From assembly GCF_002394865.1 (NCBI RefSeq), contig NZ_DGUZ01000006.1, forward strand, positions 76,829-140,828: 64,000 bases of DNA, given 5' to 3'. How positions within the stretch are numbered: the stretch's first letter is position 1; the number at the start of each line of letters is the position of its first letter. Origin of the DNA: Fibrobacter sp. UBA4297 (GTDB lineage Bacteria; Fibrobacterota; Fibrobacteria; Fibrobacterales; Fibrobacteraceae). Position numbers and translations under genes: made by a program. The notes under the pieces are model-generated. The model did no database searches. It was not told the DNA's origin and saw only the letters and a program-made list of their open reading frames with translations. Shown here in pieces: positions 25,099 through 33,776 of this stretch.

Positions 25099-28000
25099 CC
25101 TCTACTACTCCAATTTCTTCTTCTGTCAAGTCATACAATTCGTAAACAAGTTTATCTATTTCATTTTCCAATGCAGCAATATCGACATCGTGATTCTCTG
25201 ATTTCAACTCAAGAATTTGCTTAGAGATATTTTCTATCTCAGAAACCAAAGTTTCCTTTTCAGCATTAATTTTTGGGAATGGCAGAGCATTAACTTCATA
25301 ACCATTGACATTGCTAGACGTACTTGTTGCTTTGAAAATGAAATTTAAAAGTTTGGAGTTAAAAACGGCCAATATAAAATAGAGCGAATAATTCGACTTG
25401 TTGTTTAAATGGTTTACAGAATTCGCAATATAAATATTTGGAGTAATAATAGTTCCTTTCAGCCTCCACTTCTCATTAATTCCAGTTAAACGCTGAAAGC
25501 AAATCCTTTCTTTTTTCGAATACGCAATCTTTTCTGTAGAGCAAACGTTCATTAATGTTTGTTCATCAATAAATTCTATTTCTCCTTGAGAAATTTCACT
25601 TTTGTTTGTTTTATAGAACCATTTTGCTATCTGAGCACCCTTCAAAAGAATCGGTTTTGCATTATCTGAAGTAATAGCAGGTTTGCACTTCGTCATATGC
25701 ACTTCACCTTCTACGCTTGGAGCCACTTCTTCAATCGTCCGATATCGATCTCGATTCTTCATTTTCATCAGCAAATCAAAAGATTTCCGATTACACATCG
25801 GTAATTGCCAAGCTTCAGGACTAAACATTTTAACATCCTTAACTGAAAATGGACTAAATTCAGGAGGAATTTCTCGACTACTTGACGATCCAATTAAAAT
25901 AGGGTTATCTGTTTTTGCATTTGAGCACAATAAAATTGCCGTTGACATTTTAGCATCTTCAAATACACGACGACTAACAGAATCTCTTTCTGGAAATATG
26001 CTTACCTTCAAGAAAGAATGTTGTGTAAGAATCTTCTTGCGGATTTTCACAGAACTTGTTTCAGACAAAATCCCAAACGGAACAATCATTTCTATTAAGC
26101 CCGTTTTCTTTGTAAGTCTAAATGCAAGAGCATAAAAAACTTTAGCAGCATTAATCATCCCTTCATCTATTTCAGGGAAACGTTCACGAATAAGTTGTGT
26201 TACTTTTTCGTCTTGCGTTAAAGCAATATTTTGATTCTGTTTCTTATTAAAAAGACCATACGGCGGGTTTCCGATGATGGCGTCGAAGCCTGTAAAGCGG
26301 CCTTCGTCATCAAGGATTTCTGGGAATTCGAACATCCATTCAAGCGAGTTGGAAAAGTCGATGTCGTTGTTCTTGACCACGTTTCCGAAGAGGTCGATGC
26401 TGGGCGGCTCCTTGAGTTGCGACTTGAGGCCGGCAATGTTCAGGCGAAGTTGCTGTTTGTTGTAGCTCGTTCCGCCCGCCTTGTAATCCTGAACGTTTTT
26501 CCTGTATTCCTTGAGTTTCGCCGCGAGTCCGTTTTTCTTGTCGGCCTTGTCTTCTTTCTGCAAAAAGTCCAAAACGACATGCCCGTTCTGCACGGGGTAT
26601 TTGCTCAGCAGAGAATCGCCGACTTTGATATTGATGTCGATGTTCGGGAGCGTCTGGAGTTGTTTGTAGCCGCTTTCCTTGGTGTAGTAGGCGTTCTTCA
26701 AAAGTTCAATCCAAAGGCGCAAACGGCAGATGTTCACGCTGTTGGGATTCAGGTCAACGCCGAAAAGGCAATTCTCAATGATGCGGCGTTTCTCGTTGAA
26801 CAAGGCTTCTTGTATGCGTTGGAGCGTTTCGTTGCCGGGCTTATATTCAAAAGGTTCGTTATCGTCATCAACAACTGAAAGTTCGTCGTTATCAACTTTC
26901 AACACCCATTTCTTATTGTTGATGCGGTTTCCTTCGGCATCGCAGAAAATATTCAATTCAGATTTTATGGCAAGCATGCGGTTCAAGGCAGAGACAAGGA
27001 AATGCCCAGAACCTACGGCAACATCCGCAATGCGGATTTCATCCACAATTTTATTCGCTTCCGGAACGTCATCTTTCCCGATGTTATCTTCAATCTCTCG
27101 CAGATTTTTGCAATCCCAACCCTTAACTTCGTTAAACTTCTGCACCACCGTCCGTTCCAGCACATCGCGTGCCATGTAGTCGGTGATGAACCCCGGCGTA
27201 AAGAAACTGCCGTCTTTGTAGCCATTGATTTTTTCGAAGATGAGTCCGAGAACCGACGCATTGATGAGCGTCTTGCTCGTAGAGGTCACGCCGCCTTGCG
27301 CATCACTTGCGAAATTGTAGGCATCGAGGAACTTGAAGATGTAATCCAGATTCGGAAGCGTACCTTTTGCGCGTTTGCCACGTTCGTCCTTCAAAACGGT
27401 CTTGTTGAAAATTTCCATCTGGGCATCGGGAATGCCGCGGATTTTCAAGTGCTTTTCGTCTTCGGTCGGTTCGAACAGCGAACTATTCAGGTAAGGGACA
27501 TTCGGGTAACGCTTGAGCACGTCTTCGTCGCGGTCCTCAATTTTCTTGCCGAGCACCTTGAAAAAGAAAATGTTCAGTTCGTCAAAGTTCGCTATTTTGT
27601 CTGTACTCATGAACCGGTACGATGCATCGCCCTTTTGATACATGAGGATTTGCGATTCGACAAGTTTCAGGAACAGCAGGCGGTTTACCCACGTGATGCA
27701 GAGACGGAGTGCCATCGCCTCGCATTCTTCCTTGTTCGGGAAATCGTCCTCGAGCTGGTAAATGGCACTTTCGAGGAGGCTTGCGCGGTCGCGATTCGCG
27801 GGCTTCTTGCGTTGAATGACTTTCTTGCCGCCCTTGTCTTCTTTTACTTCTTCGAGGCCGATGATGTGCAAGAGTTCCGCATAAAAGTTGCGGTCGAGAC
27901 TGTTGCTGTCGTTTGCGAAAGGCTTCGCGAGGAAGGTTTCCGGGGAGAGGAATTTGTAGAGAGGGAGGAGTGGTGTGGAGTGTGAAATGTGAGGTGTGGA

Positions 28001-28747
28001 ATGAGAATATGCATTGTCATTCTGGAAGCCCGTAGGGCTGATAGAATCCATGGCCCCTATCGCCTTCGGCTCCAGGGTGACATGTGACTTTTTTAGTTCT
28101 GGGGCAAGCGTCCGCATTGCATCTGCAAGGCTGAAATGCACGACGTTGATGTCGCAGGAGGCGAGAAAGTCGTCGATGGCGGGTTTCGCGATTTCGTTGT
28201 AGAAATCGGAGGTCTTATTGCCGCTCATCTGATTCGCCTTGAATTTCAGGAACTGATCGTATATCGGCTTTGCCTTGTTCCCGAAATAGCGGATAAAGTC
28301 CTTAACGTCGAAGAAATACCATTCGTCAAAATTTGTGATGGCGAGCCACTTGATTTCGTGATTGCCCGAATGCACGTATTCCAGCATAAAGTAATAGACG
28401 AGTTCCTGCAACGATTTTATGTTCGGGTGCTCCGCCGAAAACATTTCCGCCGCATTCGTCGGCGACTTCGCTTCGATAATCACCGCAGGCTTTGCACTTG
28501 CCGTGTTCCCGTTAAAAACGCACAAGTCTATCGGGCGGTTGACCTGCACCGAATAATCGGGTTCAAAAATCTTGCGTAAAAAGTTCCAGATTTCGCCCTT
28601 GTGGTATTCTTCGTCCTGCGCCGGGTTTCGCTTGCCGTAAAGGTTATTGAGCGAAAGCTTGAAATCCTCCATCTTTTCGACGGGAACGGGCAACTTGAGA
28701 AACGCGGAATTGACGGACTTTTTAGGCGAAATGAACTTGATTGACAT
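25091..28747 (-). CDS. Type IIG restriction enzyme / N6-adenine methyltransferase (Eco57I-type)
   Basis: 1218 residues from ATG 28747; an open frame extends 68 codons further upstream but translates a dispersed repeat. The N-terminal nuclease shows the PD-(D/E)XK pattern with Asp74 (RPIDLCVF) and VIIEAKS (Glu92, Lys94). The methyltransferase has motif I DVAVGSGHFLVSAL (about 577) and motif IV GNPPYG (about 826), the mark of gamma-class adenine enzymes. The last 350 residues should be the target recognition domain. Cleavage and methylation in one chain need no partner. A dispersed repeat is inserted in frame at about residues 221-243 (HVTLEPKAIGAMDSI...). A type IIG call is favoured over BREX PglX because of the nuclease motif and lack of brx genes. 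Confidence 0.85.
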   Translation of the reverse strand: MSIKFISPKKSVNSAFLKLPVPVEKMEDFKLSLNNLYGKRNPAQDEEYHKGEIWNFLRKIFEPDYSVQVNRPIDLCVFNGNTASAKPAVIIEAKSPTNAAEMFSAEHPNIKSLQELVYYFMLEYVHSGNHEIKWLAITNFDEWYFFDVKDFIRYFGNKAKPIYDQFLKFKANQMSGNKTSDFYNEIAKPAIDDFLASCDINVVHFSLADAMRTLAPELKKSHVTLEPKAIGAMDSISPTGFQNDNAYSHSTPHISHSTPLLPLYKFLSPETFLAKPFANDSNSLDRNFYAELLHIIGLEEVKEDKGGKKVIQRKKPANRDRASLLESAIYQLEDDFPNKEECEAMALRLCITWVNRLLFLKLVESQILMYQKGDASYRFMSTDKIANFDELNIFFFKVLGKKIEDRDEDVLKRYPNVPYLNSSLFEPTEDEKHLKIRGIPDAQMEIFNKTVLKDERGKRAKGTLPNLDYIFKFLDAYNFASDAQGGVTSTSKTLINASVLGLIFEKINGYKDGSFFTPGFITDYMARDVLERTVVQKFNEVKGWDCKNLREIEDNIGKDDVPEANKIVDEIRIADVAVGSGHFLVSALNRMLAIKSELNIFCDAEGNRINNKKWVLKVDNDELSVVDDDNEPFEYKPGNETLQRIQEALFNEKRRIIENCLFGVDLNPNSVNICRLRLWIELLKNAYYTKESGYKQLQTLPNIDINIKVGDSLLSKYPVQNGHVVLDFLQKEDKADKKNGLAAKLKEYRKNVQDYKAGGTSYNKQQLRLNIAGLKSQLKEPPSIDLFGNVVKNNDIDFSNSLEWMFEFPEILDDEGRFTGFDAIIGNPPYGLFNKKQNQNIALTQDEKVTQLIRERFPEIDEGMINAAKVFYALAFRLTKKTGLIEMIVPFGILSETSSVKIRKKILTQHSFLKVSIFPERDSVSRRVFEDAKMSTAILLCSNAKTDNPILIGSSSSREIPPEFSPFSVKDVKMFSPEAWQLPMCNRKSFDLLMKMKNRDRYRTIEEVAPSVEGEVHMTKCKPAITSDNAKPILLKGAQIAKWFYKTNKSEISQGEIEFIDEQTLMNVCSTEKIAYSKKERICFQRLTGINEKWRLKGTIITPNIYIANSVNHLNNKSNYSLYFILAVFNSKLLNFIFKATSTSSNVNGYEVNALPFPKINAEKETLVSEIENISKQILELKSENHDVDIAALENEIDKLVYELYDLTEEEIGVVEGV
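28018..28084. repeat. Dispersed repeat inserted in the type IIG gene
   Basis: It contains TCTGGAAGCCCGTAGGGCTG, then ATAGAATCCATGGCCC and CTATCGCCTTCGGCTCCAGG, then GTGACATGTGAC. On the minus strand it is read in frame as HVTLEPKAIGAMDSI and SPTGFQND, between the nuclease and methyltransferase parts of the enzyme. Confidence 0.8.
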
Positions 28748-28866
28748 ACAACGGAAATATACCCTTTTTTGAAGACAAAAGATGGCAATCCCAAGGTTTT
28801 TGAGGCATTTCCCGTTTTTTTTTGCAGTCGGGGCGTTGCGGGGTGTCCCCGCTAGAAGGGGTAGCG

Positions 28867-28912
28867 AAAGACTTGCCCTGGACCCTATCGCCTTTGGCTC
28901 CAGGGTGACATA
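28867..28912. repeat. Dispersed repeat, CTATCGCCTTTGGCTCCAGG type
   Basis: It runs from CCCTGGACCCTATCGCC to CTCCAGGGTGACATAAGGG. It shares its core with the copies at 28018 and 24808. Confidence 0.7.
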
Positions 28913-28970
28913 AGGGCAAGGCTGAAGCGAGGGGGAGACTTCCCCCTTCAAAAAAAATCGCGCAGGCCTA

Positions 28971-28999
28971 TTGACAAACTGGATTTTTGAATCTATATT
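28971..28999 (+). promoter_or_regulatory. Consensus sigma-70 promoter before the ORF6N stump
   Basis: A perfect TTGACA at 28971-28976, a 17-base spacer and TATATT at 28994-28999 lie 60 bases before the ATG at 29059. The promoter is intact though its gene is truncated. Confidence 0.7.
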
Positions 29000-29058
29000 T
29001 AGTGCACAAGTGTGTAGTTTTTGGCATTTTTTACGCTTGTATGCCAGAGGAGTTGACG

Positions 29059-29370
29059 ATGAAGAAAGATGTTGCGGCCAGTGCGGCCGAGGCCGTTGCG
29101 CCGAAAAAGCCTGAATTTTCCCTGATAGACGAGGATTTGCTCAAGTCGCGAATATATACCATCCGCGGGGTAAAGGTCATGCTCGATGCCGATTTGGCGG
29201 AAATTTACGTTTACGCATCCGGTTGTTGGCCGTCGTGCGCTTTCCATGCGCATTCCGTCACCTGCATATCCGTAAAACGAGCCGTGAAGCTGGAATTTTC
29301 CGGGCTGCATGCATATATGCCAAACCGAATTTTTCCGGCTCCTTCGAGCATGTGGCAAATCCGCATTTGA
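29059..29370 (+). pseudogene. ORF6N (KilA-N related) DNA-binding protein, truncated
   Basis: The ATG at 29059 follows AGAGGA. The first 52 codons match the start of ORF6N proteins: FSLIDEDLLKSRIYTIRGVK, then VMLDADLAEIYVY. Real family members continue with a TKAFNQQVKRN-like segment and a coiled C-terminus, but here the frame runs at about 29214 into the antisense of the neighbouring DUF1349 gene and stops at 29370. Nothing past residue 52 is ORF6N-like. ORF6N proteins are common in phages and mobile elements, so this marks an old junction of the island. Confidence 0.75.
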
Positions 29371-29816
29371 GAAAACTGCACCCCGTCTCGAGAACATTCT
29401 ATGCAGTAGTCATCTTCGCGCCTGCTGAGCCTATACCACATGGATTTTACATCTGCAGGAATCGCAGTCGTCGCCCAGTCTGAATACCCGCGGTTTGTCA
29501 CGACAGAACCCAGGTGCTGGAATTTTTCATTCTCATATTCAACCGACGCCTTAAGCCAATTATCCGAATCCAGATACAGCGCCACCCCGCACTGGTCGAA
29601 GCGATGATGACTTTCGGAAAAATCGGTTTTGACGACAAAGGAAAAGAACTTTTCTTCTGTTTCAATCTGCAGAACCGGAGCGTTATCGTTTCTGAAATGA
29701 TAGTAGGTCCTTTGCCAAAGGTCCGTATGCGGGGCGGTCACAATTTCGACGCATTCCTGATTGATGCTGTAGTTCCGGGGTTCCCTGACCCATTTCATTT
29801 TAGAAATATCAAACAT
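29211..29816 (-). CDS. DUF1349 family protein (concanavalin-like fold)
   Basis: 201 residues, full length for the family. The signature TDLWQRTYYHFRNDNAPVLQ is at about 29-48, followed by FSFVVKTDFSESHHRFDQCG and the WLKASVEYENEKFQHLGSVV segment typical of DUF1349. The fold resembles the C-terminal domain of GH43 xylosidases and binds carbohydrate in some relatives. No signal peptide is present, so it should be cytosolic. Its stop overlaps the end of the ORF6N homology on the other strand. Confidence 0.85.
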   Translation of the reverse strand: MFDISKMKWVREPRNYSINQECVEIVTAPHTDLWQRTYYHFRNDNAPVLQIETEEKFFSFVVKTDFSESHHRFDQCGVALYLDSDNWLKASVEYENEKFQHLGSVVTNRGYSDWATTAIPADVKSMWYRLSRREDDYCIECSRDGVQFSQMRICHMLEGAGKIRFGIYACSPENSSFTARFTDMQVTECAWKAHDGQQPDA

Positions 29817-29849
29817 TTCTGTAGCCTTTGAATTTGTCCCTATCCGAAT

Positions 29850-30383
29850 TTATTCCAACATTTTTCCAAGTTCATACGCCTGCTGCAAGGCAATTTCCCC
29901 GACATCGCCTTTGTCCTTTGCACCGCGCACAAGTACCTGGCCCATATCCTGCAGCTTGAAGAAATTGAGGCAAAGCCTGTACTGCGTGAGAATGCCATCG
30001 AACAGTTCCGGGAGCGAAGCCGCACCGACCAAGAGGAGCGCCATTTTGTGGATGCGAAAAGTATCGCGAATTGGATTGTGGAACCGGTCAATGACAGCCT
30101 TGAGTTGCGCACTCAAGCCGTAGAAATAAACCGGCGATGCAATCACGAGCATTTCGGCATTCGACATTTTGTCGTAAATAATTTGCATGTCGTCTTTCTG
30201 GCAGCACTTGTGGTCTTCGCGGTCAAAACACGAATTGCACCCGATGCAAGGATTGATTTTGTAGTCGTGAACCGAAACGACCTCAACTTGGTTTTTTTGC
30301 GAAGCACCCTTCACAAACGATTCCACCAGCAAATCTGTATTGCCGCCCTTGCGCGGGCTACCCGAAAGAACAAGGATATTCAT
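29850..30383 (-). CDS. Flavodoxin-like NAD(P)H-dependent FMN reductase
   Basis: 177 residues. The FMN-binding loop GSPRKGGNTDLL is at 8-19, the cysteine-rich loop INPCIGCNSCFDREDHKC at about 43-60, and the second flavin loop ASPVYFYGLSAQLKAVIDRF at about 88-107. These mark iron-sulfur-flavoprotein or azoreductase-like enzymes; a cluster may be bound by the cysteines. It ends 33 bases before the DUF1349 start and is probably co-transcribed with it. Substrate unknown. Confidence 0.85.
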   Translation of the reverse strand: MNILVLSGSPRKGGNTDLLVESFVKGASQKNQVEVVSVHDYKINPCIGCNSCFDREDHKCCQKDDMQIIYDKMSNAEMLVIASPVYFYGLSAQLKAVIDRFHNPIRDTFRIHKMALLLVGAASLPELFDGILTQYRLCLNFFKLQDMGQVLVRGAKDKGDVGEIALQQAYELGKMLE

Positions 30384-30548
30384 ACTTAAACCATCGCCAT
30401 ATAGTTTGTTGCTATAATCTATAAAAAATAACTAGCGATCGCTACGGTGCCACACTCATTGACAAGACATTCTATATTTAGTGTAAAAACAAATCCTTTC
30501 AAGGAGATGACTGCTCTGTGGCAGGCATGACAAAACAACGAGTTTTCT

Positions 30549-30794
30549 ATGGAAGAAACATTTAAGACAAAAGGTACATGCGCAACGACGATTCAGTTCA
30601 CGCGTGACGGCGACATTATCCGCAACATCCGCTTTACGGGTGGATGCAACGGAAACCTCAAGGCGATTGCAAAACTTTGCGAAGGCATGAAGGCCGAAGA
30701 CATTGCAGCCAAATTGCTCGGCAACACCTGCGGCGGAAAGCCAACCTCTTGCGCCGACCAGCTCGCCCGTGCCGTTCTCGGGATGGAAGCCTAA
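30549..30794 (+). CDS. TSCPD-domain protein (TIGR03905-like)
   Basis: 81 residues. Four conserved cysteines (11, 33, 61, 68) sit in the motifs KGTCATTIQF, FTGGCNGNL, GNTCGGKPTSCADQLA, as in the TSCPD domain, which also forms the C-terminus of vitamin B12-dependent ribonucleotide reductases and may bind a metal. Stand-alone members are of unknown function. A TATATT box at about 30472 lies some 70 bases upstream. The cupin gene follows on the same strand after 75 bases. Confidence 0.85.
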   Translation: MEETFKTKGTCATTIQFTRDGDIIRNIRFTGGCNGNLKAIAKLCEGMKAEDIAAKLLGNTCGGKPTSCADQLARAVLGMEA

Positions 30795-30869
30795 AACCTG
30801 CAAAATAAGGAAGATTCGCGAACTCGCCTTGCGCTCCGCATGCAATAAAGAGCTATCTTTACACACGAA

Positions 30870-31235
30870 ATGGAACTGATTAAAAAGTACGACATAACGG
30901 TTTTGTGCAATCCCGGTGTGGAATCGGCGCAATTGCTCACGCCCGAAAACAGCAGGTCAGAAAAGGTTTCGGTCACGAAGGTTTCTGTCATGCCGGGTGC
31001 AGAACAGCCGCGTCATAAGCATTACACGTCGGAACAGGTGTGGGTCGCAGTCCAAGGCCGCGGCGTTTTATTGCTTGCCGACGATAAAGAAGTTCCGTTT
31101 GAAGTTGGTGACGTTGTGCGTTTTGCAGAGAAGGAAATCCACGGGCTGCGCAATATGGGACCCGAGATTTTCGAATACATTTGCATCAGCACACCACCGA
31201 TGAATTTCGCGTACGCGTACATGCAAGCAAGATAA
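30870..31235 (+). CDS. Small cupin-domain protein
   Basis: 121 residues, a single cupin barrel. The first cupin motif is PRHKHYTSEQVWVAVQGRG, with His pair and Glu for metal binding, and the second is FEVGDVVRFAEKEIHGLRN with the third His. The usual roles are sugar isomerase, dioxygenase or sensor; none can be chosen here. It is followed by a strong terminator and lies in the same direction as the TSCPD gene. Confidence 0.85.
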   Translation: MELIKKYDITVLCNPGVESAQLLTPENSRSEKVSVTKVSVMPGAEQPRHKHYTSEQVWVAVQGRGVLLLADDKEVPFEVGDVVRFAEKEIHGLRNMGPEIFEYICISTPPMNFAYAYMQAR

Positions 31236-31240
31236 AAGAA

Positions 31241-31265
31241 GGCGGCCGAAGCCGCCATTTTTTAT
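31241..31265. terminator. Rho-independent terminator after the cupin gene
   Basis: The stem GGCGGC-CGAA-GCCGCC is followed by A and six T on the plus strand. On the minus strand it is followed by TTCTTTT, so it may also serve the convergent rseP gene. Confidence 0.88.
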
Positions 31266-31268
31266 TTC

Positions 31269-31303
31269 AGATCCATCGACTTCGCTACGCTCAGGATGAC
31301 ACG
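31269..31303. repeat. Dispersed repeat, short copy
   Basis: It runs from GATCCATCGACTTCGC to TACGCTCAGGATGACACG between the convergent cupin and rseP genes. Confidence 0.75.
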
Positions 31304-31331
31304 AGCCCGCGCAGCACTTGCCCAATGATTA

Positions 31332-32714
31332 CTATTTCAAGAAGAGCGAGATTTTCCCGAAATCAAGAATCGTGATGAACACAAAGAAGCTGATGAAGAA
31401 TGCCGCCGCGACGTTCTGGATTACGGATTGAGTCTTGAGACTTAGCGGCTTACCGCGCAACTTTTCAATGCCGAGGAACATCAGGAGACCGCCATCGGTA
31501 ATCGCAAGCGGGAGCAAGTTCATCACACCCAGGTTGATGCTGATAAGCGCAAGGAGCATGAGGAAGTCCTGGAATCCGCTCATCCACACGTTGCCCATCA
31601 CAGCGACAATCGAGACCGGGCCGGAGAACGCATCGACCTTCACCTGGCCTTGGAACAAGCGCTTGAAATAGCGGAAGATGCTCGTCGTCATTTTCCAGCT
31701 CGTAGCGCAAGTCTTTTCGAACGCTTCGACCGGGCCGCGACGCACGAGATGCGTTTCGCTGAACATCACATAGCCCATCTGGATACCGACAATGTAACGC
31801 TTGAATTCTTCGTTGTAAGCAGGCGTCATCTTCACATTGACTTTTTCGCCATTACGCAAAAGCGTCACGTTGACTTCGGCACCTTTGGAACCGTCAATCA
31901 AGCGGACAACATCTTCATAGCGAGAAATGTGCTCGCCGTTGATTTCAAAAATTGTATCGCCCTGCGCAATCCCTGCTTTTTGAGCAGCGGTACCTTCTTT
32001 AGGCGGAAGGCGGACAATCACGCGGTTGCGCGGGTAAATACCGATATCGCCAATTCCCATCTTGATGGGTTCGGAGGTCGAATCCGCCGCCGGAATCACG
32101 AGTTCTTGCGGGACGACTTTGATGGCGAGCGGCGCCCCGCCACGATGCACTTCGAGCATCACATCGGCACCGAGACTCACGCCAATCTGTTCACGAAAAT
32201 CATCCCAACCTTGCGTTTCTTTTCCGTTGATAGACGTAATCGTATCGCCCGGCTGGATGCCTGCAATTTCGGCAGAGGAATTTTTCGCCACAAAACCGAC
32301 AATGAGGCTCTTGTTGTCCGGTTCCTGGACGCCGACCATGTAAAGGAATATAAGGAGGATAAACGCAAAGGCGATATTCACAAACGGGCCAGCAAAGGCA
32401 ATCGCAGCACGAGCGCCCACGGACTTCCCTAAAAAATCATCTTGCGACGGGAGCTTGCCCTCTTCAATGCTATCCGGATTTTCGCCAGCCATGGCGACGT
32501 AGCCGCCAAAGGGAATCGCCGAAATGCAGTATTCCGTCTCGCCCTTCTTGAAGCGGAAAAGCTTTTTGCCAAATCCTACCGAGAACGTATTTACGCGGAC
32601 CTTGTTCCACTTGGCAACGATAAAATGTCCCAGTTCGTGAATAGTCACGAGGAAGCTCAGGGCAAAAAGCCCCAGAACAAACATCAACAAATTATTTAAT
32701 ATACTCGACATCAT
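31332..32714 (-). CDS. rseP: Site-2 protease RseP
   Basis: 460 residues. This inner-membrane zinc metalloprotease cuts anti-sigma factors and signal-peptide remnants within the membrane. The zinc site HELGH is at 26-30 in the first membrane helix. Two PDZ domains follow (GFVAKNSSAEIAGIQPGDTI and GTAAQKAGIAQGDTIFEING). The second zinc-ligand region reads MNLLPLAITDGG where the usual motif is NLLPIPxLDGG; the Asp is kept. Start is one of two adjacent ATG codons (32714 or 32711). No dxr or bamA neighbours are seen, unlike many bacteria. Confidence 0.93.
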   Translation of the reverse strand: MMSSILNNLLMFVLGLFALSFLVTIHELGHFIVAKWNKVRVNTFSVGFGKKLFRFKKGETEYCISAIPFGGYVAMAGENPDSIEEGKLPSQDDFLGKSVGARAAIAFAGPFVNIAFAFILLIFLYMVGVQEPDNKSLIVGFVAKNSSAEIAGIQPGDTITSINGKETQGWDDFREQIGVSLGADVMLEVHRGGAPLAIKVVPQELVIPAADSTSEPIKMGIGDIGIYPRNRVIVRLPPKEGTAAQKAGIAQGDTIFEINGEHISRYEDVVRLIDGSKGAEVNVTLLRNGEKVNVKMTPAYNEEFKRYIVGIQMGYVMFSETHLVRRGPVEAFEKTCATSWKMTTSIFRYFKRLFQGQVKVDAFSGPVSIVAVMGNVWMSGFQDFLMLLALISINLGVMNLLPLAITDGGLLMFLGIEKLRGKPLSLKTQSVIQNVAAAFFISFFVFITILDFGKISLFLK

Positions 32715-32838
32715 ACGGTCAATTTAGAAAACCAAGAACAAGCAAAAACAAGGCTATTATGTAAATAATAAGCTTTTTCGACTTTTTATGCAAAGTTTGC
32801 TATTTTAACTAAAAGACTCGTCTATCAAGGAAAGAAAA

Positions 32839-33042
32839 ATGAAATTTTTTGCAAGCACACTTTGTTGCGTTTTCACCTTTGGAATCACAGCATTTTCACA
32901 AAATGAACTTAGACCCATAGATACAATCATCTGTTATGACATAAGCCATTTAGGATTCGCCGAAACAAACGAAAAAACTTTTAATGATTTATTCTTCAAA
33001 CTAAGTCGGCTACACACGATTTCATGGAATGACGAAAAATAA
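32839..33042 (+). CDS. Small secreted protein, possibly truncated paralogue of the next
   Basis: 67 residues with a signal peptide (MKFFASTLCCVFTFGITAFS) and a short mature part. The segment TIICYDISHLGFAETNEKTF resembles ETVCETLNHNGFISVTENSY in the next gene, so the two are related and this one may be a shortened copy. A GGAAAG site precedes the ATG. The next gene begins 13 bases after its stop. Function unknown. Confidence 0.55.
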   Translation: MKFFASTLCCVFTFGITAFSQNELRPIDTIICYDISHLGFAETNEKTFNDLFFKLSRLHTISWNDEK

Positions 33043-33055
33043 AATCAGGAGATAT

Positions 33056-33715
33056 ATGAAACACATTACAACAGCACTCTTCCTGTTAAGCATTTTTGCA
33101 ATCGCACAAGAAAACGGAACACCTAATGGAGATGAAACCGTTTGCGAGACATTAAACCACAACGGATTCATCAGCGTCACCGAGAATTCTTACAACGAAG
33201 TTTACAACTACGTCAAAGATTCCACATTTTCTTTATTGCACTTTGCAGTCGATGTCAGCGGCACCATCGATACCGTTTTCGAAAACTACAACAATGTACT
33301 AAGTCTCGACAACCAAAATACATCCGCCCCTTTACTTGGTATCACCGAACACAAAATCACGCGAATGAAAACAATTAGCATAACAAATCGTAAATTGACA
33401 TTGCCAGCAAGCAACGACTCTTCCATGATCAAAAAGTTTAAAGCTCATCGAGTCTTCATCCCCAAATCATTACCTGCAAAAGTTGGAGACTTCATCGTTA
33501 TAAAAAATTATGCAGCCATACTTAACGACACGTGCTATGCAGGAGAATCCACACATCAAAAAGCACTAGTTTACGGAGAATACACACTCAACCCACAAAC
33601 CCAATTACAGTTACAAAAAAATATTCGAAATAAGCCCAAGCACGGTTCAGCACGCAATCGAGATGCAAACGGCAAATACACAACAAAACGAGCAAACAAC
33701 TCCATTCTATATTAA
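33056..33715 (+). CDS. Secreted protein of unknown function
   Basis: 219 residues from ATG 33056, chosen because CAGGAG lies five bases upstream and the signal peptide (MKHITTALFLLSIFAIA) starts there. The mature part has two cysteines, mixed strand and helix, and a very basic, Asn/Lys-rich tail. I recognise no family. It forms a pair with the preceding gene and ends at a strong terminator. Confidence 0.65.
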   Translation: MKHITTALFLLSIFAIAQENGTPNGDETVCETLNHNGFISVTENSYNEVYNYVKDSTFSLLHFAVDVSGTIDTVFENYNNVLSLDNQNTSAPLLGITEHKITRMKTISITNRKLTLPASNDSSMIKKFKAHRVFIPKSLPAKVGDFIVIKNYAAILNDTCYAGESTHQKALVYGEYTLNPQTQLQLQKNIRNKPKHGSARNRDANGKYTTKRANNSILY

Positions 33716-33731
33716 AAGTTCCCACAAAAAA

Positions 33732-33756
33732 ACTTCCTGCAATCAGGAAGTTTTTT
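33732..33756. terminator. Bidirectional terminator
   Basis: The stem ACTTCCTG-CAAT-CAGGAAGT has A run before and six T after. It serves the secreted protein (plus) and the GH9 gene ending at 33777 (minus). Confidence 0.88.
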
Positions 33757-33776
33757 GTATAGACGCAAATTACAAT

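Larger units (their letters stand above)
28748..29058. other. Intergenic region upstream of the type IIG gene
   Basis: A 311-base gap. It holds a further dispersed repeat (28867-28912), a GGGGGA-GACT-TCCCCC hairpin at 28931-28946, and the plus-strand promoter at 28971. No credible gene is seen; the minus-strand open frame across it translates the repeat. Confidence 0.65.

Noticed and set aside
25091..28747. BREX PglX or type I HsdM identity for the large methylase
   Set aside because: It has its own PD-(D/E)XK motif, and no brx, pgl, hsdR or hsdS genes are in the window.
28748..28951. Longer N-terminus for the type IIG enzyme
   Set aside because: The 68 extra codons translate a dispersed repeat (YVTLEPKAIGSRASL) and non-coding sequence; the family start fits MSIKF at 28747.
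31022..31325. Short minus-strand frames over the cupin gene
   Set aside because: They are antisense to a clear cupin domain, and one reads the dispersed repeat as CHPERSEVDGSE, a known kind of spurious peptide.
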